Positions 23,993 through 35,713 of a DNA stretch of 64,000 nt are shown piece after piece. This DNA is from Phycomyces blakesleeanus NRRL 1555(-) (Eukaryota > Mucoromycota > Mucoromycetes > Mucorales > Phycomycetaceae): contig NW_017265157.1 of assembly GCF_001638985.1 (NCBI RefSeq), positions 372,001-436,000 of the forward strand, given 5' to 3'. The notes beneath the pieces are model-generated. The model was given only the letters and a program-made list of their open reading frames with translations, made no database searches and was not told the DNA's origin. Numbering within the stretch: position 1 is the first letter of the stretch; each line of letters begins with the position of its first letter. A program made the position numbers and the translations under genes.

Positions 23993-26745
23993 GTTTAGAA
24001 TAAATGGAGGTATATCTTGATGTGTTGATATTGATGTTAATACAGGTATGTATTGTATTTGTTAAGAGATCAAGGATACCAAAAAAAATCTAAAGCTTTT
24101 TATACAAAAGGCACAAGAAAATGGCAGAGGTGAGTGGTGCGGGATGACTCAAGCTTTTGACCAATCACACTAGATTAATCGTGAAATGGATCTTGACGAT
24201 CCCTTGCTCATTCTGTTCTTCGTCCTGATTGGTCTAACCGACACAGAATTTTGACGTTGGGCAATGTTCACTCTCACACAGTAAATTGATATGGCGTATA
24301 TATTCAGATTTAAAGTTCCTCTGACTTTCTGTCCTGTCTGCCCAATACATGTAACTTGATTTCTTTATTTTTATTATTATTATTTTTTGATCAAGGTTAG
24401 ACAAATGAAACGGCATACATATAAAGCTTATTAGTATGAAAGGCTAAAAAATAAAAAATAAAATAAAAATAAAATAAAGAAAGAGACTTGGTTCTCTCTG
24501 ATTTCAATTATTAAACCTGCCCAGTAAAACATCCAATTAGGTATCTGATTGTAAAGTCAGCATGCTAAATCTCTTTTTCATAGATCTCAATTAGTTATCA
24601 TCAACTTTAGAAGAGAGAAATGAATAGGAGAATTATTCAATTGGGATGAAAGATCAAGTCTTGAACAATCTTATTGGTCATCAACCAAGACAACGAAAGG
24701 TGTAGAAATAAGTTAATATATATATAATATGAAGAGACTGATTATTCCAAGACAAATTGCACCAAACACAAAACAAACCAAACCAAAGATTATTTGGTCA
24801 ATTCACATATAAATCTACCTTTTACTTTATTCCCTGAAAATAATTATAATTAACCTTCTTTTTTTGTTGTTGTTGGTGGCGGTGACAACCTATGTAGAAT
24901 TCTGCAAGCCCAAAATCCAAACTTAAACTCAAACCTAATCTTTTTCATAGAAAACAGAGTATTGCATAGAATTTGAATATGTGATCAAAACATTCACAAT
25001 AATCGTCGTTTGGACACAAGAAACGACTATATCTGTACCTCTCAAAAAATAACAGACCGTGACATTTCTAATAAAAAATGAGTATCCTGCATAGACCAAG
25101 GAGATTTAATATAATTAATTAATGAACTAACAAACATTATGGTTTCTAATTTGCTTATTTCCCCACTTTTACTTGTTGTTTTAAGAGCAAAAAATTGAGG
25201 CCAAGAGTTGGGTATATTTGCAGAAACATCAACTGCTTTAGATTATAGGGTATGCGTCCGTTTTTCTTTAAAAAATGACTATCAATATATATATATATAT
25301 ATATTTATTTAACTATCTAGACTATTATTCATGAAGCTTATAAAGAATCTTTCAAAGAGGAAGAATAGCTTAACAGTGAGTAAAATCTTTGTTTCACGAC
25401 GTTACCTTCTAGATGTTTTGAAAGGAACTGTTCGTACATCTCAAATATCTATTATTCTAACCATAGTATAATTAAAAAATACACACACACACTTACAAGT
25501 CGAATGAACCTAGAGCCCTATCATTTTGTAAAGAATATAACCTACCTTTTGACCCTCTTAAACCCAATGGTCTGCAATAGATATAGATTTACATGTGAAG
25601 TGTTTCTCTTGTGCAGATTTTATGATGGTGAGTTATAAGATTACTAACTCTGTATTGCGCAGGTATAACTTTAATATCTATTAAACTTTACCTTGAGCTC
25701 ACACCATCTGACATAGCTAGAACATATTAAACAATAAATTAATAACTAGTTAAATATATATATATATCTTTATATTTATTCAGATATCACAGCAAAAAGG
25801 GGTACTAAATTATAGAGGTATGTAAGATCTTAGAATTTTTACTAGTCAATAATAGTGGCTCATAGCTTACCACCTTCTTTTAGCATCCTTGGCTGTGTCC
25901 TATTTAGTAGGAAGCTATCTTTTATCTTTCATGTTACTTTATGTATTTACCTTTACCACAAGAGAGGTAAATACAATCCCTACCAGTCCGCCAATGCTCC
26001 TTTATTCTTTAACTTCAATCAATTAAGCGAGGTAATTTATTTATTTTTGAATGTCTACAAATGTCCCAATTCCTGGTATCCTTACTCTATTTCTCTTTCC
26101 CCTGGTCAACTTCTCATTGTCTTTTTAAATACAAACAAGAGACTAAAAGGTGAATATTAAAGCCTATAATTTTTGCTTTTATACCCAATGTCCATTTCCT
26201 CTACCCTTTTCTTAGCCCTGATCTTTATATATATATATATTAGTTTAGATATTATTGCTGTAATTTCAAGCTGTCACTGCACAGACCCCCCCTTTTTTTT
26301 TCTCAAGAAATTATTTATACAAGACAAGATAACTGGGTTTCTTTTCTTTAAAAAAATCTAATCTGCTTTAATCAACACAAATGATTAAAACAGCGCAATG
26401 AGACTGGATCAGTTTATCTCGTCTTGAATCTAACAATTTTTTTGTATATTTGCAAGTTTTCCAAAGAGAAGAAAAAAAATATTATAATAATTATATATGA
26501 GTTTGTTGGCTGTGGTAGTCTTTAATGGCTGATTTGACAGTTGTACAAGAAGCAAGATGGGCATTTTTTGTTTGTTAGAAAACGTTGTCATATATATATA
26601 TATATAAATAGAGGTGAAATGAGACAGTTTTAAAGAGAGTATGTGTAAAGTGTAAGGCTGTAAAGCTTGTAGGTGATAATGAGTAATGCGACATATAAAT
26701 TCTGTTTCCTTCTCCTTTTCTTCGACTTTTTCTTCTTCTTTTAGT
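23993..26745. other. Intergenic, 2.75 kb, AT-rich
   Basis: No gene supported. Ta-repeats occur at several places (for instance 25286-25302 and 25756-25768). Short ORFs such as 25855-26160 lack family resemblance and look random. Confidence 0.7.
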
Positions 26746-28398
26746 TCACCAAGTAAGGAGCAAATCCTTGGCCTTTTCTATTGGACCAGGAGGATGGATC
26801 TGGATGCCACTGTGAGATACATTGCTACTGATACTATTGTCGATTGTTTCTATCACTTTTGGCTCGGTAACTGTGGTTTCGGCGACCTGATTTGTAGTTG
26901 GCTGCTCAATCTCGGTTTCTTTTGTATCAATTGCCTGTTCAGCAGGAACTGCTCCGATTACGCATGAATCGAACATAATATCTCCGTGATGCCTGAGTGC
27001 CTGAGATGCTGCTTCAGAGGTTTTGTAGCGAATAAAGAGTACGGAGCCTTCTTGGCTGTGAGACTCAACCTCACCACACTTTAAGAACTCGTTCAGTACT
27101 TTTGAGTAAAGATCTTTTGGATAACCATACACTTTTACTAATGTAGGATCCCGAGTCTTGACAGAGCTAAATCGTAATAGTATATATGAGATATTTGATA
27201 TTCGATATTTGATTATAATTATTATAATTATTTAAAAAAATACTAAAACAAAACAGGAGATGAAGATCAAAAGTAAGAGAAATATTTACCTTTTATCAGA
27301 CATAGGCATAAAGCTTGAGAACATTGATTGTGGGCCCAAACCATTTTCCGTTGTTACTTCACTTGAATTCTTTTTAGTGGTAGGGTGTGAAGGAAGAGTG
27401 AACATTTCGGTACTTTCATTCGAGTCAGTTTTTGGCAATACTCGGCGACTACAAAGAATGAAGAAGATATTTGTTATATATACACAAATGTACACATTTA
27501 ATTACAAAATGCTTACTCTGTAGTTTTAGTTTCTTTAATCTGGCGTTTGTCTCCAATTTGGCTCTGTAGATTATTTGTAAGTTTATAGTCTGTTTATCTA
27601 TATACATAATATCCGTACTGTAATTTCAAATATGCTTACCCATGGATCATACGAATCATCAGAATTTGTTTGTTCGGTGTATTCAAATGACATGTTAGCC
27701 GAGCTTCTTGGGTCCTGTACACAATCTATAAATGATCGGCGAGTATCTTTCGGTCTGGTGTCTCTTGTGAAAAATGGTTTTAATTTAGGTGAAGACATAA
27801 CATAATTCATGCTATTTTTGTAGCCTGATTCTTGTTGTCCGGATATCAAATTATGCGTATTATTATTGTTATTGTTATTATTATTGATGTTGATGTTGTT
27901 TCTCTGGTTGAACAATGAGCTATTGTTTGAGCTTAATGGATGTTGGTCAGAGTCGATTAACATGCTGGTCGATGAACTTGGTTGTTCATTTCTAAATACA
28001 TTCTGGAATGAGGATGTGCCAATAAATGAATTCTTGTTTGATGAATCTTCCATTGTCGTGTCTTCGTAGAATGACTGAGATCTGCTGATTACTGGCATGT
28101 ATTTTAACGTTGGTACATATTGGTTGTTTGGATGCTCTTCTAAGATTAGTTTCCAGCCTTTCCAGCTTGCTGGTTCAGGGAGCTCTGGAAACACGTACAA
28201 TTGATCTGTATTTTTTGGTGGCTGGGTGTATGTTGGGTGTTGAATTGGAATGGTCTTATTGTTGCTAATCTCTGATCTTGAAACGACTGGTACAAAGAGA
28301 GGATGAGAATTACGCTTAATGCCATTTTTGGATGCGTCTGGATCTGTAGAAAATACATCTTTTTGTCCCGGAAAATGGGGTGTTGTTGGCTTGAACAT
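26746..28398 (-). CDS. Nucleoporin of the Nup53/Nup35 (MPPN) family
   Basis: Exons 28398-27640, 27563-27517, 27448-27290 and 27166-26746 give 461 residues. The diagnostic part is the Nup35-type RRM at about residues 331-395: VKVYGYPKD, LNEFLKCGEVESHSQEGSVL, RYKTSEAASQALRHHGDIM, CVIGAVPA. This domain dimerises in vertebrate Nup35. The protein links inner-ring nucleoporins to the pore membrane. The N-terminal 300 residues are low complexity (poly-Asn, Ser/Thr-rich), with a PASWKGWKLI element. The C-terminal tail, IEKAKDLLLTW, resembles the amphipathic membrane-binding helix of fungal Nup53 and ends in Trp. The upstream in-frame ATG is only the translation of a CA/GT microsatellite in the 5' leader, so MFKPTTPHF is taken as start. 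Confidence 0.85.
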
Positions 28399-31045
28399 TG
28401 CTTCTTTCTTTTGATTCTTCGTGTGTGTGTGTGTGTGTGTATGTGTGTGTGTTTGTGTGTGTGTGTACAAGTAATATTAACAATATATGAATATAATTAT
28501 TGTTGCTATATTGTTCTGTGTAATGGAGACAGTTAACGTCGACTTGGATCGTGTATATATATATATATATAGCAAGATTTTATTTTCTTCTTCCTCTTGC
28601 TTTCCTTCGTTCTTTTCTTTCTTTCACTTTTTTTTTCTTATTATAAAGTGGTAAATATGTGTCGGAGTGGATGCTTTAGTTGCGTCACCTAGTTCTTTAA
28701 ATGACGTAGAATTCACAATTAATGAGTATATATTGCACATATGTATGTACATATGTATGTATAAGTGTTGTTAATGTAATCAATAAAAAACTGGTGTTGC
28801 TTGTTGGAAAATAATATTAAATTTATGCCAATTCATTGGCAAGAAAATCAATATCATTAATGCATTTTTGGCTCACAAATTACAAACAGCATTTGAAAAA
28901 TAAAAATAAAAATTAAATAAATTAAATTAAATTAAATTAAATTAAATTAAATCAAAATAAAATAAATTGAAATGAAATGCGTATATTAAGGATATCAATG
29001 GTAATTTCACGCAGATAATATGAATTTGTAGGAAATCAAGTCTATGTAATTGTCTAAAAGTTTAATAAGCTATAGTCCGTGATTTTACTTTTTTTAAAAT
29101 AATAATATTAAAGATAATAGGTATATATATATATCATAGTCTAGCTATGAGGAAGGTCACTGTATAAATCACACTCTGTCAATTGGTGTTAATTACAAAG
29201 AATCCCAAAGAGTTTCATGATAGTTCAAATTACACCAAGTATCTTGTACATAATTTCTAGTAATTTGTTCAGTTATCAATTGATCTAGGTTTTGTCTATT
29301 TAGTTTCTAACTGTAACTCATATATATAAAAAAAAGACAAAAGAAAAAGATTAATCAATCTTTGCTTTCGAGCTCCTTACATAATTGATCTTGGTCTATC
29401 AATAGTTGGTCTATATAGACTGGTTGATAACCAGTAAATATAATGAATGTCTAGCAAGAATTAAAATGAGAAGAAGAAGAAGAAGAAATCAATATATTTG
29501 TAATAAATCAAACAAGTCTTTCTTACAATATATGATGTGATCTTTATTATTTTATTACTAGATAAAAGACTTTATCACTTTCTCTCGTATACCATCCAAG
29601 TTGATTCGTCACATTTGCTAATCAAACATGGTCCTCCCTGCATTATGACTACACACTTTTATATATATATATACACATAAACGTTGTTTCTTTGGTATTC
29701 AAGAATACTAGCAACCCATTAATACATCAACATCAGTAACCTGGATTGTGTATCAAGGCGCACGTCTCTCCTTCTTTCCTTGGTGCTGTTTTATTGACCG
29801 ATAGGTTTTTAATGGGTCTTGAGGAGCATGAGAATTGCATCATTACCTAGTTCACACAGTGTATAGAAAATCCGGAACGAAAAACAAACACAAAAAAAAA
29901 CCCAAGATTAGAGAATTTAGCCATATAACATACTATAATATGTGCGTATATTTTCTTTTATATTATGACCAATTCTGATTAAATTTTTGGCCCGTTGACT
30001 TTTCAAAAAAGCTGATTAAAATATATTTGTGAACTTAAAACAAAAGTAAAAGTAAAAATAACCAAAAGTCAAGCTGAAAATGAACTTGGAATCAGTTCTT
30101 CTTTGAGCAGTTGAAATTCCCAGCACATGCTAAAAGCTTAAAAAAAGAGTATCGTAGCAATTCATGTTTACAAGAGTACCAATTATGGATAACGACGGAG
30201 AAGCCTATACGATACGGTGGGTGAGCAAAACAACATGTAAAAATAGATACACAGCTGCAAACATATACCTTTCTTATTCTGGTTTTATTACAGTACAGTA
30301 CAGTACAGTATAATAAGAAAACAAACAGGTATAGTGGAAGTCTGTGGCTATCTAGACTAGAAAACCATTAGATTTCTAACAATAAACGTAAAAACCACAA
30401 TATAAAGGATGTTTGATAAACTTTGTAAGTCACAGTAAGAGTCTGGGAATCTGTATAGATACGATTGATGAAACCTTGATGATTGTGGTTCTAGATATCA
30501 AGCCACGCACATTTTAAATCCTTGTTACCCTGAGTTTGTGTAAGGAAGGACAAAATTTTCAGTAAAAAATCATATAAAATTACCATTACTATTACTATTG
30601 GCATTATCATAATCATAATCTCATGATTAACCTACTGTCTGCAGCTTCCATTATCGGCTTTCAGGCAGTTTTTAATGAAAACGATAAAACTCACAGGAAA
30701 CTAGACAACTAAGCAACTAGGTAACCAGGTAACCAGGCAACCAGACTTTACTTTGCTTTTTTGCTTTGTAAGGGTTTTGGTCATCATCATAAAAGTACAC
30801 AATATATATATATATAAGTGTGTGGGTGTGTATCCCTACTTTCTGTATAACCTTATCACGTAGACACAAACACAAGAACACGAACACATACAGTCTTTAG
30901 CGTTTGCAAAAAAATACAAAAAAGTTGGCATTACCAACAAAGTTTTTTTTTGTTGAATAATAAGATGGGGGCATTATTTTATATCATCAAAACAAAAGAT
31001 AAGATAAAGAAAATGTACTTTGTAATGTCAAGGTGAGTTGGTCAA

Positions 31046-31187
31046 ATGTCTTCAGCGTCAATTAACAAAGGTTCAAATTCTATTAATCGGTTTCCGCCCT
31101 TTTATTCCCTTTAAAAAGGCTTCATTTGAGGATAATATTGCCAAGGAAATTACGTTTCATTTCAAACACCAAGAGGCATATTCTCTG
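31046..31187 (+). pseudogene. Exon-like fragment, related to 32683-32826
   Basis: Starts ATGTCTTCAGCGTCAATTAA and parallels the inverted fragment at 32826-32683 over its whole length. An internal stop in the ATG frame is followed by continuation in another frame (KASFEDNIAKEITFHFKHQE), indicating a frameshift. It ends CTG|GTAAAA, like a donor site. The family is unknown. It is probably the first exon of a lost gene. Confidence 0.5.
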
Positions 31188-32017
31188 GTAAAAATTACCT
31201 CACCGAGGTCAAACATGCTTTCGTTATTTATTTCTTTATTTCCACTTATTTCACAGGTTTCTATTTTCTGCTGGTATATATTTGATTTTTAAAGAAAGAA
31301 TACAGTATTAAACAAAGGAAAGGTAGATAGTACAAATAATAGCATGACTGAGACCACAGGAACTTGCAAGACCAATAGATCGGATGGAGGTGGGAAAGTC
31401 CCACAAAAAAAGAAGCTGCTGAGCATCAGTCAAGTCCCATGAGAACAGTTTCCTGTAGAGAGGGATTCTCCCATACCAACTGTTTGAGAGAGCACAAGAA
31501 TAATAAGAAGAAAACGTTCACAATTTCTGGATAGTTTCAGACATAAAGAAGAGTGAGAAAACGCCTGGATGACCCAGTGGTGACATCTTTCAACCGATGA
31601 ATGTCAAACCATACATGATTTAATAAAGCCATGAGTGAGTTTAGCAACGATAGGGGGATAGGTGCGTGCCCAACTATTTATTAAAAATCAAGGACATCTA
31701 CAAGTTTAATAAGATTTTTGAACTTTGAAAGTTCAACATTATCCAAATACATATGCTTGTTTATTAGAATTGCAAATTACAAAAAAGAAAGATATAACTC
31801 TTGGTAATTTATTTTCTTTCATTATTATTGCAGTAGTGCAATTATCAGCATAAAATACTTGAAAGGTCGAAAGAAAAATGAAAACAAAAGCTTATAATCG
31901 GAACCAACGGGGTAAATATACTTAAAATCAGTGTAAGAGCGTTCGAAAGTAGGGTGAAGAACAATTCTTGGAATATTAAACCAAATTTACCAGCGCCTCA
32001 ACAGCACATTACTGAAT

Positions 32018-32338
32018 TTGATCATTACTCAACCTGCGAGTATCCTTAACCCAGTAATAAGCAGTGTAATAGGTGTCTTTATATTCCAACTACAATATTC
32101 ACTTATTGCGATATCCCCTAATGATTATGGATTTGGGGTAAAAGTTATGTCTACATCCAAACTGGCAGTAATGTTTTTATCAACAAATAATGGATGCCTC
32201 AACATAAATAATAGTCTAACTCAAACGACAGGATCGTACGTCATTAGAATAGAACCTGAGAACTGGAAAGCGATTGGATTAATTGGGTACAGCTATGATA
32301 ATCATATCAATAAGAGCTTGGATCAAAAGGCATGGTAG
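32018..32338 (+). CDS. Unknown 106-aa ORF, doubtful
   Basis: Composition is protein-like (ISPNDYGFGVKVMSTSKLAV, YVIRIEPENWKAIGLIGYSY), unlike the low-complexity ORFs around it. The 5' part overlaps a better-looking upstream frame (LPAPQQHITEFDHYSTCEYP), so it may be a shifted gene relic. It lies between the two related exon fragments and could be a later exon of that family. No known domain. Confidence 0.3.
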   Translation: MIITQPASILNPVISSVIGVFIFQLQYSLIAISPNDYGFGVKVMSTSKLAVMFLSTNNGCLNINNSLTQTTGSYVIRIEPENWKAIGLIGYSYDNHINKSLDQKAW

Positions 32339-32682
32339 ATGTGTTTTATATTTGTACAATTCATAATATGAGCGATCTAGCAAGAACCGCAGACGACAAG
32401 TTTTCAACAGCAAAAGAATAAATTCAAAAATAGCCAATAATGTTACAAAAAGACCCTATTACCTGATCTGCTTTCCTAAAATAACTCATTTCTTGTCCCA
32501 TTAAGTGCATTTAATCTGGGTAGTTAAGGTCTATGTATAAGGATTATCTAAAAAGATCAAAGTAAATTAAGGTATTAGATTAGATTATATCTTATGATGA
32601 TTGTAATTTGGTATTAATATCAGCATAAATCGCAGGCATTTTAAATATAAGTATACATTTGAAGACAGTGACAATGAATTAT

Positions 32683-32826
32683 CAGAAACTGTGCCTCTTG
32701 GCGTTTGAAATAAAATGCAGATTCTGTGGAAATAATGCCCTCAAATGAGGTCTTTGTAAAGCGAACCGAAATGGCAAACCCTCCATTAACAGAATTGTAA
32801 TTTTTGTTGGTTAATTCTGGAGACAT
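32683..32826 (-). pseudogene. Exon-like fragment, inverted relative of 31046-31187
   Basis: Open for 48 codons (MSPELTNKNYNSVNGGF ... SAFYFKRQEAQFL). It stops resembling its partner exactly at the place where the partner has a GT donor; here the bases are ATAATT. Conserved peptide: TSFEG/ASFED and YFKRQEA/HFKHQEA. Two old copies of a small gene family exon in opposite orientation. Confidence 0.5.
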
Positions 32827-33450
32827 TTGACCGAACTACTTTGACATCAAAAAAAAAAGTACATTTTACTGTTCAACAAAGAGAAAGAGAAAAAACTTTT
32901 GTTTGTGGTACCAATCTTTGTGTTCTATTTTCTTTTTTCTTTTTCAAACGCGAAACATTATTGTACATACATACACATACATACATAAAGCCGGTGTTCA
33001 CAAATGCCATTTATAGACGACGCCAACTCGTTCACATTTTGGTGTTTTCAATTGGATAAAACAGAGGTTTGTTAACTCATTATCAATACCTATTCAAAGT
33101 CGATAATCTTGAAAATAACAACAATATATATAGATAAAGAAGAAGAGAAAAAAGAGGGTAATTTATCCGTATTATTGATGAGTATCATACTCACCATCAT
33201 TATTATTACTATAAAAGAATATATATATAATAAAAAAAACCATTTTATTTTATATCCAATAATATATTTTTAGGGCCGACAGAAGGGGTTGTGACGTTTC
33301 AGGACAATTGAAAAAAGTCACGAGCGGGCTCATAAATATAGACGAAAAATTACTTGCCTTACTTGTCCCCCACAGCCACACAAGGAGAAAGAAGTAAGGC
33401 CAAGGGAACAAAAGTCGTCAGGTGGCTGACAGAAATGGCTCATGTAGTTA

Positions 33451-35018
33451 ATGGCAGCCGAAAAGAAGAACACCTTTGACGTCATAAAGACATACCAGAC
33501 ATACCTCAAAGACAATGTAAGCCAGATCGGGTCAAGTATGATGACAGCAACTCATGGTGGACGATGCAGGAAGTGTCTACTCCTGTCGCGATCTTCAAGG
33601 CCCTGACCGAGTTTGTTCGCCAGAGCACTGGTAAGAAACAATAGCTGTGTGCTGTAGTTGCGCAGGATGACAAATTGGAATAAAAACAAAAATAAAATCA
33701 TAAATAAAAAAAAGCTCCTACCATGTCCGAGTTTATGCAAACCCTGGAAAATGCGTCAAGATTGATCCGGGAGGACTCTGCTACTAACGCGAGCTCACGC
33801 CGCAGTGAGGAGCGACCACGTAACCAGCACAAGGCTACAATTGCCACTCTGGCAGGTCTGGATCTCTTTATGAGATTTGTGACCAGAAACTCGCATGATT
33901 TCTCGGTAAGAAAGGTTGTATTGAGAATTGGTCAGGTCACCTAATAGGCTAGAATACTTTTCTTTTTTTTGCTTTTTTCTTCGCTTTGTGGTAAAATGAT
34001 AATTAGTTGTCGGAAGAAGCCCGCAGCTTCGAAGACTTCAAGGGTAATCTCTTGTCGAGAGCGGCGCTGATTCTTGACAAGGCGTCTATGGCCCGCGAAA
34101 GAGCTGCCGAAGTAGGTGCTCAGTTTGTGAGAGACAATGCAGTTATTCTTGTGCAGGCCTATTCGCGTGTGATCATGAGTGTGCTGTATCATGCAGCAAA
34201 TGTACAGAACAAACGATTCAAGGTGTATGTGGCCGAAGGAAGACCAAATAGTGATGGGTAAGTTGGTTTTAAAGGGGGTCTATATTTTTTATATGTCATT
34301 TCTATATTCTTTTTTGGAGTGGATAGAAACCCCAAAAAAAAACACTAATTCAAACTTTGTTTTGCAGAATTCAAGCTGTAGATGCTCTCAGAGCAGCTGG
34401 TATTCCTTGCAGGGCTGTACTGGACTCTGCAGTTGGATATATTATGGACAAGGTTGACATGGTCTTTGTGGGTGCTGAAGGTGTTGTGGAAAACGGAGGT
34501 GTGATCAATCAGGTAAAAAACAAAACAAAAAAAGAGTACAATTTATTTTTATTTTTAGGTGGCCTTGTTGCTAATGATGTCTTTTATATCTGTAGATTGG
34601 TACCTATCAAATTGCACTAGTGGCCAATGCGTTGAGCAAGCCTGTATATGCAGTGGCAGAGAGGTATATAAAAAAATAAAAAAAGGGAAAAATCAGACTT
34701 GAAGATCCGAGTCTTCTTATTTGTTCAGACCTCCTTACAAGAATTATTGCTATCATATAATGCTTTTATAGTTATAAGTTTGTGCGTGTGTATCCACTCA
34801 ACCAGTATGATCTTCCCTCAGAGACGCCTGATATCGTAAGCTTTGCTTCTCGCCGCAAGTCTTTCAGTACTTCGGGTCCTACAGGTGTAGATGAGATTGC
34901 TGCCAGCAACCCTTCTGTAGATTATACTCCTCCCCAGTACCTTACACTTCTTCTTACTGATCTTGGAGTTTTGACGCCTAGCGGAGTGAGTGATGAACTG
35001 ATCAAGCTGTACTTGTAA
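33451..35018 (+). CDS. GCN3: Translation initiation factor eIF2B subunit alpha
   Basis: Seven exons (33451-33516, 33570-33630, 33715-33905, 34007-34257, 34368-34512, 34596-34663, 34772-35018) give 342 residues with consistent phases. eIF2B alpha is part of the guanine-nucleotide exchange complex that recharges eIF2 and senses phosphorylated eIF2 in the integrated stress response. The N-terminal helical domain ([29 protein letters not shown]) and the Rossmann-type C-terminal domain are both present. Motifs include [58 protein letters not shown] and the C-terminal [20 protein letters not shown]. The first two small exons are easily missed, and an internal ATG at 33723 would give a truncated model. 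Confidence 0.93.
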
Positions 35019-35713
35019 CAGCCCTCATGTGAACTTGCCGGCAAAGTAAGAAAATAAAAAATCAAATCCACCAACCAATCCTGTGCGATCCTGAGCTCTG
35101 TGCTCCCTGCCAAACCGCAAACAATCCGAAGTGAGAGTGAGAGCCACGCGCTTCCAAAATAAAAATTATCGTATAGACCAAGCAACCACTTTTTTTTCTT
35201 TTTTTTTCTCTCTCTTTCTCATGGCCATCTAATTCCTCCCCTCTATTTAACATCAAAAAAACACACACACACTGCATTCTGTTGTCCAGTAATCGTACAC
35301 ACACACACATACACCCCCTTTTTTCCTTCTTCTTCGTCTTGTTTTGGATTAACCTCTCCTCTTCTTCTTCTTCCTCTTTACCCCCCCTTTAATAGAAAAA
35401 GAAAAAAACAACAGCGAAAAAAAATAAAAAAATAAGAAGAAATACCTCATCCCACACAACTATACCGCACGTTCTTTGTTCTTCTTTCCTAAAGTCATTC
35501 TCGTGTTCAAGAAAGAGAGAAAGAAAGAAATAAAGAAAGAAGAAAGCGTACATATTACATACATAGAGAAAGACTACCTCCTCTTTCGATTGTTTATTAA
35601 TCAAAGTGTACTTAGAGGTAATAAAAAATTTAAATGGAATAATTCGAGCACCTGAAGGATCTATCATCCATCTCATCTAAAATTACTTTTAATTGTAATC
35701 AAACACAATTAGC
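35019..35713. other. Intergenic with CT-rich leader
   Basis: Long poly-pyrimidine and poly-purine blocks (35190-35600) typical of 5' leaders in this genome, with acacac runs. No coding evidence. It must contain the promoter of the GAR-domain gene. Confidence 0.6.

Larger units (their letters stand above)
28399..33450. other. Gene-poor 5 kb with relic fragments
   Basis: Mostly AT-rich with ta, tacag and attaa repeats (attaaattaaatta near 28912-28953; acagtacagtacagta near 30293-30308). Two inverted homologous exon-like fragments and one unexplained ORF, listed separately, are the only coding-like material. Nothing else is supported. Confidence 0.65.

Noticed and set aside
28414..28470. N-terminal HTHTHT extension of the nucleoporin
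   Set aside because: It is the translation of a GT/CA microsatellite in the leader. A downstream ATG gives a normal start.
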